Shown here one piece after another: positions 8,529-16,301 of a stretch of 64,000 bases of DNA. This stretch comes from Phycisphaerae bacterium. GTDB taxonomy: Bacteria; Planctomycetota; Phycisphaerae; UBA1845. The stretch covers positions 1-64,000 of the forward strand of contig JAJVHU010000037.1 in assembly GCA_022072505.1 (NCBI GenBank). Reading direction: 5' to 3'. The position numbers and the translations under genes are program-made. Numbering within the stretch: position 1 is the stretch's first letter; each line of letters opens with the position of its first letter. A model generated the notes under the pieces. The model made no database searches, was not told the origin of the DNA, and saw only the letters and a list, made by a program, of their open reading frames with translations.

Positions 8529-9776
8529 ATGAGCATTCGAATCAAACTGATCGGCGTTGTGCTTTGCATCGCGGCTCGGGCGGGAGCCGATGTTCCCACG
8601 TATCGGGTCGACTACCTGGGCGACGGTTGGACGGGAACGGGGATCAATCGCCACGGCGACGTGTGCGGGAGCATGTCGCCGGACGGCACGGCGCTGCTGG
8701 CGGGAGTCTCGAAGGGAGGAGCGCCCTTTGAGTTCCTTCCGCTGCCCGAAGGCATGCAGAGTTCCCGGGCGCATGATATCAATGATGAGGGCGTCATCGT
8801 CGGAGCGGTCTGCCCGGACCAGTACGTGATTACCGCGCCGACGGCGGCCGTCTGGCGGCCGACCCCGGAGGGATACGAGGTCGAGGTTCTCGAACCGCTG
8901 CCGGGCGATCCCTTCTGCGCCGCTTACGCCGTCAACAACGTCGGAGACCTCATCGGCGCCTCGGGGTTCTGGGGCTGGAACCTGTCCACCGGCGTGCAGT
9001 TCACCGGCGAGGGCACGGTGCGGCTGCCGGAGGGAATGCTCAGCGGAGACATCAATGACGAGCGGATGATCATCTCCAACAATCGCCTGCTCGATCTGGA
9101 CACGGGTGAACTGACGGTCTACGACCTGCCCGAGGGCAACTGGCAGGGCTTTGTCGCCGCGGCGCTGAACAACAACAACGACTTCTGCGGATACCTCCTC
9201 GGGTATTCCGGTTGCAGCACGTTTCCGATGCGCTATCGCCAGGGCGTCGGCTGGGAATTCCTCGGCGGATGTGCAACCACCACCAGCGCGACCGCGATCA
9301 ACGACCGCGGCGACGCCCTGAGTTATTACTACTACACCGCATCAGGTGTGACCTTTGTACCGGAGGGCTACTTCGGGCTGGGCGAACTGATCGACGGATC
9401 GCAGGGCGAATACTACGTCCAGTGGGGCGGCGCCAACGGCATCAACAACAACCGCCAGATCGTCGCCGCGGCGCGCAACGGCTTCAACGGTCCGATCGGG
9501 GCGATCCTCATGAGCCCGATCAACGCCGGTCCGGACTGCGGCGCGGTCCGCAAGTTCACCGCGAAATGCCGCGACGGGAAGCTGACGGCGAAGGTCGTGT
9601 CCTCGCTGCCGGAAGGCACGGAGCTGACGCTTACGCGCAACGGCGGCGATGAGCAGACGGTGACGATCAACGCCCGAGGCAAGGGCAAGGCGAAGTGGAC
9701 GGGGCAGACGGGCGCCCAGCAGGTTTGCATCGAGGAGTGTCCGGAGTCGCCCTGCACATCGGCGGACTGTTCATGA
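8529..9776 (+). CDS. Exported HAF-repeat-like protein with C-terminal 4C module
   Basis: Predicted exported protein of 415 residues. TTGCAAGGAGGACTGGGC directly precedes the ATG at 8529, and the signal peptide MSIRIKLIGVVLCIAARAGA follows. The body contains repeated phrases of the HAF type (GINRHGDVCGSM, DINDEGVIVGAV, VNNVGDLIGASG, INDRGDALSY, INNNRQIVAAA), each about 45-60 residues apart, which in related exported proteins form propeller-like blades. Residues 336-415 are the 4C module. The frame runs open upstream across the end of the previous gene to 8220, but only in a shadow of that gene's 4C module. Gap to the previous gene: 68 bp. Confidence 0.82.
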   Translation: MSIRIKLIGVVLCIAARAGADVPTYRVDYLGDGWTGTGINRHGDVCGSMSPDGTALLAGVSKGGAPFEFLPLPEGMQSSRAHDINDEGVIVGAVCPDQYVITAPTAAVWRPTPEGYEVEVLEPLPGDPFCAAYAVNNVGDLIGASGFWGWNLSTGVQFTGEGTVRLPEGMLSGDINDERMIISNNRLLDLDTGELTVYDLPEGNWQGFVAAALNNNNDFCGYLLGYSGCSTFPMRYRQGVGWEFLGGCATTTSATAINDRGDALSYYYYTASGVTFVPEGYFGLGELIDGSQGEYYVQWGGANGINNNRQIVAAARNGFNGPIGAILMSPINAGPDCGAVRKFTAKCRDGKLTAKVVSSLPEGTELTLTRNGGDEQTVTINARGKGKAKWTGQTGAQQVCIEECPESPCTSADCS

Positions 9777-9857
9777 CGAAGTCGAAGGGCGCTGACGGAA
9801 CTGGAAGCGGCGGAACGGATGGATCGCGATCAAGACATTCAATCGGAGATAAACGCA

Positions 9858-11309
9858 ATGCGGCGCAAGTGGGAAAAAGCGGGTTTCGGGGTGTTCGGGT
9901 TCCTCGTGCTGTCGGCGCCGGTGGCGCGGGCGCAGGAACTGCTCTGGGTTCATGACGTCGGCGGATCGTATCCCGACGGAGCCTTCGCGTTGGACGCCGC
10001 GGCGGACGGCGGTTTCATCGCCGTCGGATTCACCGGGTCGTTCGCCACCAGCGGGGTGAATGACGTGTATGTGGTCAAAACCGACGCGATGGGGCAGGTT
10101 CAGTGGACGCAGGTGATCGGCGGACTGCCGAACCGCAGCGAGTACGGCCGGGCGGTGCGCCAGTTGCCGGACGGGGGTTACGTGATCGCCGGGTATTATG
10201 AGGTGACGCCGCAGATTCATGACGCGATGGTGATCCGCCTCGATCCGTCGGGAAATGTGGTGTGGCTGCGGACCTACGACTCCGGTTTCGGGACCGACGA
10301 TCGCGCGCATTGCGTCACGCCCACGTCGGACGGCGGGTTTCTCGTCGGCGGACAAGCGCATCTCCAGGAGACCGAATTCTGGAATTACGACATGTACGTC
10401 TTCAAGATCGACGGGAACGGCGTGCTTCAGTGGCGCCGGTTCTTCGATTACGCGCAGGGGTATTACGACAACGCGGACATCGCCTTCGAGGTGATCGAGG
10501 TCTCGACGGGCGGCTATCTCGTCGCGGGCTGGACGCACAGCGCGGGCTGGGACGGGTGGGTGCTGCGTCTGGACGACGCGGGGAATCGGCTCTGGGATCG
10601 CGCCTACGGCGAGGCGTACTCCGACGAGATTCTCTCCGCGCAGGAAGTCTCGACGGGCGGCTTCATTTTCTCAGGCGTGAACGCGTCGGACAACGGCGAC
10701 ACCGACTTCTGGTTGTTCCGCACGGACGAGACCGGCGACGTGCTCTGGGACAAAAAGTGGGGCAAGAACACCGGATTCCAGTGTGAAGATCAGGCCAACG
10801 AGGTGCGTGAGTTGCCCGACGGCGGGTTCATCGCCGCGGGACAGACGTCGTCGTACGGCGCGGGGGGCTGGGACCAGTACTTTGTCCGCACGGATGCCGA
10901 AGGCAATACTTTGTGGACGCGCGTCTACGGAGGCGCCTCGGATGACCGCGCATTCGCCGTCGTTCCCGCGCCGGGCGGGGTGGTCGCCGCGGGGTGGGCC
11001 TACTCCTTCGGCAACGGGCACGGCGACGTCCACCTTCTGAAGCTCGCCGATCCTTTCGGCGGACCCGATTGCGACGCGGTCCGGAAGTTCAAGACCGCCT
11101 GCCGCGACGCCCGACTGACCGCCAAAGTCGCTTCGTCGCTGCCTGAGGGAACGGAGCTGACGCTGGTCCGCAACGGGAGCGACGCACGCACTCTCGTGAT
11201 CAACGCCCGAGGGAAAGGCAAAGTCAAGTGGGTCGGGTACACCGGCGTGCAGGAGGTCTGCGTCGTGGAATGTCCGGAGGTGGCGTGCAGCGCCGCGGAT
11301 TGCATGTAA
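9858..11309 (+). CDS. Exported propeller-repeat protein with C-terminal 4C module
   Basis: Predicted exported protein of 483 residues. The ATG at 9858 follows CGGAGATAAACGCA and begins a signal peptide (MRRKWEKAGFGVFGFLVLSA ... ARA). The body repeats a roughly 50-residue blade of the type DGGFIAVGFTG ... DVYVVKTDAMGQVQWTQ, also seen as DGGYVIAGYY, DGGFLVGGQA and TGGYLVAGW, a pattern found in exported proteins of archaea, Bacteroidetes and planctomycetes. Residues 404-483 are the 4C module, here somewhat diverged (CDAVRKFKTACRDARLTAK). Upstream codons from 9819 are in frame but lack a signal peptide. Confidence 0.82.
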   Translation: MRRKWEKAGFGVFGFLVLSAPVARAQELLWVHDVGGSYPDGAFALDAAADGGFIAVGFTGSFATSGVNDVYVVKTDAMGQVQWTQVIGGLPNRSEYGRAVRQLPDGGYVIAGYYEVTPQIHDAMVIRLDPSGNVVWLRTYDSGFGTDDRAHCVTPTSDGGFLVGGQAHLQETEFWNYDMYVFKIDGNGVLQWRRFFDYAQGYYDNADIAFEVIEVSTGGYLVAGWTHSAGWDGWVLRLDDAGNRLWDRAYGEAYSDEILSAQEVSTGGFIFSGVNASDNGDTDFWLFRTDETGDVLWDKKWGKNTGFQCEDQANEVRELPDGGFIAAGQTSSYGAGGWDQYFVRTDAEGNTLWTRVYGGASDDRAFAVVPAPGGVVAAGWAYSFGNGHGDVHLLKLADPFGGPDCDAVRKFKTACRDARLTAKVASSLPEGTELTLVRNGSDARTLVINARGKGKVKWVGYTGVQEVCVVECPEVACSAADCM

Positions 11310-11612
11310 AGGGTGCGGATCAACGTCACGTCCGGTCTCCAGCGCGATCCGCCTGCGCAAGGACAAGCGGCTCCTTCCCGGCGCGATCCGGGGAGAATGA
11401 GACAAGGATATCGTGAGTCAATGATGTTGCAGCGGGCGGCGCACGCAGGGAAGCGACCTTGCGTCCTGACGATCGCGCCCCGGCTGCAACGGGTTTGAGA
11501 AACGCCGTGCGTGCGGCGGGTCGGGTTCATGACGGCGGCGCATCGGGAGGGGCGAGGCGGGACGGGGCGCCCGCACTCCGATCCCGGATGATGCGGCCCC
11601 GAAGGAGAGATC
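11310..11612. other. Intergenic region, nothing recognised
   Basis: 303 bp between two 4C-module genes. Short open frames here have no ribosome-binding site or recognisable composition. It may carry a promoter for the following gene, but no clear elements are visible. Confidence 0.35.
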
Positions 11613-13322
11613 ATGATGCTTCGTTTCAGATTAGACGCAGGAATTCTCGCACTGGCGGTGGCGGCGGTGGCGGCGAGCGCTCAGCCGGTCATTCATTCGA
11701 TCAACCGTGACACGCTGCCGCGCAGCGGAAGGCTGGCGATCACCGGCTCAGGGTTCGGGACGCGCAGCGATGTCAACCGCGTCGACGTGGACGGCGCGAC
11801 CGCGTGGTTCACCACGTGGACGGACACGCGCATCGTCGCCTACGTCCCGGAGGCGTCGGACCTGGGACCGGCGGAGGTCAGGGTCATCGTCAACGGACAG
11901 GAGAGCAACGCCGCGTCCTTCACCGTGACCGCCCGGCAGGGCGACGGGCGCGTCCGGTGGACGTTCGAGGCCGACACCGACAACCTCTGGTTCCGCCCGG
12001 CGCTCGCCCCCGACGGCACACTTTATCTGCACAGTTCGCAAGGGTTTGTGTACGCGCTCGCGCCCGACGGCGCGCTGAAGTGGACGCAGAAGGTCAACTG
12101 GTATCCCTACGCGCCGCCCGCCGCCGGTCCGGACGGCACGGTCTACGTCGGCAGCATCTGGAGCGCCTTCGCCATCTCGGCGGCGGGACAGATCCTCTGG
12201 CAGTTTGACGACCCGGAGGCGCAGGCCGTGCAGATCGTCCCCTCGCCGGGACCGGACGGACATCTTTACGGCGTGTTCGAGCCTGGCGACCCCGGCCTGG
12301 GCGCTTACTCGCTGACTTCGGGCGGGCAGTTCCGCTGGAACAATATTGGCAGCCCCAGGATGCACGAGCACGGCGGAGACGGCGCCGACATGGTCTTCGG
12401 ACCTTCGCGATCCGGCGGTCCTGTCGATCAGCTCTACATCGGCATGGACCTCCGCGGCAACAACCACTTGTACGCTTTCTCCCTCGACGGGCAGCAGCGC
12501 TGGGCGATCCCCGTCGGCCCCAACAATGCGGGCGCGCAGCCCGTCATCGGGCGGGACGGTTCGGTGTACACGCCGGACTTCATCGCCTCGGGTTACGGCT
12601 GGGTCATCCGCGGGTTCGATCCGTCGGACGGGTCCGACCGGCTCTTCTATGACGGCGATTTCATCAGCGGCGTCAGCCGCTTGAGCATCGGTCCGGATGA
12701 CACCTTGTATTATGTCGCGGACCTCGGCTACCTCGAGGCGCTGAATCCGCACACGGGCGATCTGCGATGGAGCAACTTTACCGGCCACGTGCTCAGCGCG
12801 CCCGAGGTCAGCCCCGACGGCCGCGTCATCCTCACGTCCGGCACGACCACCTACGGCAGCGCCGGTTTCGTCAAGGCGTATGACGCGGCGACGGGCGCGG
12901 AATTGTGGCATCTGCCTCTGCCCGGCGACGATTACCCGGCGCCGCGCTGGCTGGGCACGCACTTCCCGCGCATGACGCCCGACTCCCGAACCGCTTATGT
13001 CAGTACGTTGGCACTTTCAGCGGGCGATCAGGATCCTCACTCCTTCCTTTACGCCCTGGACATCGCGGACGATTCCGGCATGAACTGCGACGCCATCCGA
13101 AAGTTCAAGACCGCATGCCGCAACGGCAAACTCACGGGAAAGGTCGTCTCCAGCCTGCCCGAGGGCACGGTGTTGACGGTGACCCGCAACGGCGGCGACG
13201 CGAAGACGCTGACGATCAACGCCCGAGGCAGGGGCAAGGTGAAGTGGACGGGACAATCGGGCGCGCAGGAACTCCGCATTATCGAGTGCCCGCAGCAGTT
13301 CGAGCAGACGAATTGTTCCTGA
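11613..13322 (+). CDS. Exported IPT/TIG plus PQQ-like propeller protein with 4C module
   Basis: Predicted exported protein of 569 residues. GAAGGAGAGATC precedes the ATG at 11613 and a signal peptide (MMLRFRLDAGILALAVAAVA) follows. Residues about 25-110 look like an IPT/TIG immunoglobulin-like domain (PVIHSINRDTLPRSGRLAIT GSGFG, ending NAASFTVTA). Residues about 115-480 are PQQ-like beta-propeller blades (RPALAPDGTLYLHSSQGFVY, GPDGTVYVGSIW, IGRDGSVYTPDF, VSPDGRVILTSGT). Residues 491-569 are the 4C module. A strong hairpin lies 50 bp after the stop codon, suggesting that this gene closes a transcription unit. Confidence 0.83.
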   Translation: MMLRFRLDAGILALAVAAVAASAQPVIHSINRDTLPRSGRLAITGSGFGTRSDVNRVDVDGATAWFTTWTDTRIVAYVPEASDLGPAEVRVIVNGQESNAASFTVTARQGDGRVRWTFEADTDNLWFRPALAPDGTLYLHSSQGFVYALAPDGALKWTQKVNWYPYAPPAAGPDGTVYVGSIWSAFAISAAGQILWQFDDPEAQAVQIVPSPGPDGHLYGVFEPGDPGLGAYSLTSGGQFRWNNIGSPRMHEHGGDGADMVFGPSRSGGPVDQLYIGMDLRGNNHLYAFSLDGQQRWAIPVGPNNAGAQPVIGRDGSVYTPDFIASGYGWVIRGFDPSDGSDRLFYDGDFISGVSRLSIGPDDTLYYVADLGYLEALNPHTGDLRWSNFTGHVLSAPEVSPDGRVILTSGTTTYGSAGFVKAYDAATGAELWHLPLPGDDYPAPRWLGTHFPRMTPDSRTAYVSTLALSAGDQDPHSFLYALDIADDSGMNCDAIRKFKTACRNGKLTGKVVSSLPEGTVLTVTRNGGDAKTLTINARGRGKVKWTGQSGAQELRIIECPQQFEQTNCS

Positions 13323-13372
13323 GTCAGACCGCGCTGCTCCGTGAGCAACGCCGCGCACCGCGTTGAGGGAAT

Positions 13373-13402
13373 CCGCGCGCCGTAGGGGGCTACGGCGCGC
13401 GG
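13373..13402 (+). terminator. Perfect 13-bp stem-loop after the 11613 gene
   Basis: CCGCGCGCCGTAG at 13373-13385, a GGGG loop, and its exact complement at 13390-13402. The hairpin begins 51 bp after the stop of the gene ending at 13322. No T-run follows, so it is not a classical intrinsic terminator, but the very GC-rich stem would be stable in RNA and could stop transcription or protect the 3' end. Confidence 0.55.
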
Positions 13403-13727
13403 CCGCAACGAATCCGGCTGCCCCCCGTGTCAAACCCGAATTGAGCCTCCCCGTGAATCGGCCTTGGGCGCGATTCTGCGCTATCGCGCGGTATGAATCG
13501 TGCAGCCTGTTTTGGTCGTAAAGCCTGCCCTTCGGATGGTTCGTGTGTCACAGGTCATCCCTTGGACCGTGGTCGCCGACCGTCTCGCCTCCGGATCCGG
13601 TACGTCACCCGCTCCCGCGGACTGATGGATGACCCTCCGCCGAACCACGCAAATAAGGGCGCAACCTTGATAACGCGGCGACGGGTCGCGGAAGGGTCGC
13701 GCCGTGATGCAGTGAAAGGTACGGATC
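13403..13727. other. Intergenic region upstream of the cytochrome gene
   Basis: 325 bp without a supported gene. It is slightly less GC-rich than the surroundings in places (ACGCAAATAAGGGCGCAACC near 13650), which would suit a promoter, but no clear -35/-10 pair was identified. Confidence 0.35.
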
Positions 13728-14912
13728 ATGAAGCCGAACAGGATTCTTCGGAAGGCGGTCCTTGCTTGGGTCGCAGGCACTGGGGGGGGGTGGGCCTTCG
13801 CCCCGCCCGTTGTCAACGTTCCGGACCCCCTCAGTCGAGGAGAGTATGAGATCATCGCGCAGAACGACCTCGGGATGCACTGCATGAACGAGGACTTCTC
13901 GGAGCTGGTGATCCTGCCCCCGTATAACACCGTCCGCGCGCAGGTCATTCAGCGCCGACGCGAGCCGGATATCGTCACCGACGGGTTGACCCTCCGTTAC
14001 GGGTTTCCGTCGAACACCCGTTCAGCGGACAAGACGAATTTCTGGAAGTACTGCCCCCAGATCTTCGGCGTGACGCTGCCTCCCAACGTCGGGCTGACCG
14101 GACACGGCATGACCGGAACGCTGGACGCCCTGCCCCGGGAAGGGGTCTGGGAAGTGTCGGGCATTCCGATCACGCCTTTTGACGATCGCGGTCGCCTTCA
14201 GCCTTATCCGCTCATAACGATCATCGCGCTGAAGGATGGAGCGGAGATCGCGAGAACGCAGACGGTCGTTCCGGTGTCGCAGGAAATCACCTGCAATCTC
14301 TGCCACGTCACGCCGGGCGTTTCCACCGCGACCGACATCCTCCGCGACCACGACCGCCTGCACGGCACGACGCTCGAACAAAGCAAGCCCGTGCTCTGCG
14401 CCGCCTGTCACGCGGACCCGGCGCTGGGCGCGGAAGGCAACCCCGAGCTGCCGATGCTGTCCCACGCCATGCATGGCGCTCACGCGGCGCGGATGGATCA
14501 GAGCGGACTGGACAACGTCTGCTACGCCTGCCACCCCGGCATCCGCACGCAATGCCAGCGCGACGTTCACATGGCCGGCGAGGTTGAGTGCATCGACTGC
14601 CACGGCGACATGGCCGAGGTCGCCAGGCCTTCGCGCATGCCGTGGCTTCAGGAACCGAGTTGCGGATCGTGTCACGCGCGGACCGGGTTTGAGTTTGAGG
14701 AGCCCGGCAAGCTCTTCAGACATTCCCGCGGACACGGCGGCGTCGCCTGCCTGACGTGCCACGGCTCGCCCCACGCCATCACGCCGACGCTGACGGCGGT
14801 GGACAATGCGCAGTCGATGCGCGTACAGGGACGACCGGGCACGATCAACGATTGCCTTGTCTGTCACACCCGGCAACCGGAAGACAATTTCAGGCATCGG
14901 TTATTCAACTGA
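13728..14912 (+). CDS. Heptaheme c-type cytochrome, exported
   Basis: Periplasmic electron carrier or redox enzyme subunit of 394 residues. The N-terminus (MKPNRILRKAVLAWVAG) looks like a signal peptide. Seven CXXCH heme-attachment motifs are present: CNLCH (189), CAACH (224), CYACH (265), CIDCH (288), CGSCH (312), CLTCH (341) and CLVCH (376). The first 185 residues have no heme motif and contain DLGMHCMNEDF, a phrase I associate with N-terminal domains of some planctomycete and proteobacterial multiheme proteins. It is inserted between 4C-module genes but has no 4C module itself. AAAGG precedes the ATG. The redox partner cannot be inferred; no cytochrome maturation genes are in the window. 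Confidence 0.87.
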   Translation: MKPNRILRKAVLAWVAGTGGGWAFAPPVVNVPDPLSRGEYEIIAQNDLGMHCMNEDFSELVILPPYNTVRAQVIQRRREPDIVTDGLTLRYGFPSNTRSADKTNFWKYCPQIFGVTLPPNVGLTGHGMTGTLDALPREGVWEVSGIPITPFDDRGRLQPYPLITIIALKDGAEIARTQTVVPVSQEITCNLCHVTPGVSTATDILRDHDRLHGTTLEQSKPVLCAACHADPALGAEGNPELPMLSHAMHGAHAARMDQSGLDNVCYACHPGIRTQCQRDVHMAGEVECIDCHGDMAEVARPSRMPWLQEPSCGSCHARTGFEFEEPGKLFRHSRGHGGVACLTCHGSPHAITPTLTAVDNAQSMRVQGRPGTINDCLVCHTRQPEDNFRHRLFN

Positions 14913-14979
14913 GATCACGCGACCGCTCGCCGGACGCGCGACCGTCGCCCCCCTTTCCGGCCAGATCAGGAGATCGAAC

Positions 14980-16245
14980 ATGAATACTCGGGAAAAAAAG
15001 TGGATTTCGGCGGCAGTCGCGGGCGTCTCCGCGATGATGACCGCATCAACCCCGGCCGACGTGTTGTATCGAATCACGGACCTTGGAACCCTCGGCACGT
15101 CCCCGAGCCGGGCGTGGGGGATCGACGAAGTCGGCCGCATCGTCGGCGAATCTTCCGTGCGGCTTGATGAGGAGCACTTGCACGGATTCCTCTGGAACGG
15201 CGCGATCGTGGACCTCGGCGCGCAACCCGGGTGGCCGCACAGCATCGCCTTCGCCCTCAACAAGGCGGGACAGGTCGTCGGCCCCTCGTTCCGGCTGGGG
15301 GATATGAACGACGCCGCCACCCGGTGGGCGGAAGGTGTGATCGAACCGCTGGGAGCGTTTACGCCGCGCGCCTTGAATTCGGACTGTGTCGTCGCCGGGG
15401 TGCGCTACGTAGACGACGGCGCCGGGCTTTGGATGGAGCAGGCCGTCCGCTGGGAAAACGGCGCCCTGACGCCGCTCCCCACGCTGGGAGGGCAAAATGC
15501 CTGGGCGGCCGCGATCAACGACGCCGGCTGGGTCGTAGGCGCGTCGCAGATGCCGGATGAGGCGACGGTTCGCGCCGCCTTGTGGCTCGACAACGCGGTG
15601 TTCGACCTGGGCACGCTGGGCGGCGATTCGAGCCAGGCGCTCGCGGTCAACGCGTCGGGGTACGTGGTCGGGTGGTCGGACGCCGCCGACGGAACCCAGC
15701 ACGCTTTTCTCTTCGAGGTTGATTCCGGCGGAAACGTGACCGCGCGACGGGATCTGGGCGAACTGGGCGGCGGGACAAGTTATGCCTTCTCCCTGAATGC
15801 ATCCGGCGACGTGGTCGGAAGCTCCGACGACGCGGCGTTTCTCTGGACGATGGGAGAAATGATTGATCTGAACACACGCATTGATCCGCTTTCCGGGTGG
15901 ACCTTGAAAGACGCCGTCGCCATCAATGACGCCGGGCAGATCGCAGGTCGCGGAACCGTCGAGGGCGAATTCCACGCCTACCTGCTGACGCCCGGCGACT
16001 CCGTGGATTGCACCCGCATCCGCAAGCTCACCGCCCGCTGCGTGGACGGGAAGCTGACGGCGAAGGTTGTCTCCAGCCTGCCCGAAGGCACGGTGTTGAC
16101 GTTGACCCGCAACGGCGGCGACGCGAAGACCCTGACGATCAACGCCCGCGGCAGGGGCAAGGTGAAGTGGACGAAGCAATCAGGCTCCCAGATGGTCCGC
16201 GTCGTCGAATGTCCGGAGACCGCGACTCCCGTGAGTTGCCTCTGA
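14980..16245 (+). CDS. Exported HAF-repeat protein with C-terminal 4C module
   Basis: Predicted exported protein of 421 residues. CAGGAGATCGAAC precedes the ATG at 14980; MNTREKKWISAAVAGVSAMM starts a signal peptide ending near TPADV. The body is a clear series of HAF repeats (YRITDLGTLGTSPSRAWGID, ALNKAGQVVG, INDAGWVVGASQ, DLGTLGGDSSQALAVNASG, SLNASGDVVGSS, INDAGQIAGRG). Residues 343-421 are the 4C module (CTRIRKLTARC at its start). The frame extends upstream to 14806 only inside the cytochrome gene. It converges with purH, with 56 bp between the stops. Confidence 0.85.
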   Translation: MNTREKKWISAAVAGVSAMMTASTPADVLYRITDLGTLGTSPSRAWGIDEVGRIVGESSVRLDEEHLHGFLWNGAIVDLGAQPGWPHSIAFALNKAGQVVGPSFRLGDMNDAATRWAEGVIEPLGAFTPRALNSDCVVAGVRYVDDGAGLWMEQAVRWENGALTPLPTLGGQNAWAAAINDAGWVVGASQMPDEATVRAALWLDNAVFDLGTLGGDSSQALAVNASGYVVGWSDAADGTQHAFLFEVDSGGNVTARRDLGELGGGTSYAFSLNASGDVVGSSDDAAFLWTMGEMIDLNTRIDPLSGWTLKDAVAINDAGQIAGRGTVEGEFHAYLLTPGDSVDCTRIRKLTARCVDGKLTAKVVSSLPEGTVLTLTRNGGDAKTLTINARGRGKVKWTKQSGSQMVRVVECPETATPVSCL

Positions 16246-16301
16246 TCGACCCTGGGTTGACGCGGGTTGCACATCGGGTGATCCACGAGAGGATCGCGCG
16301 G

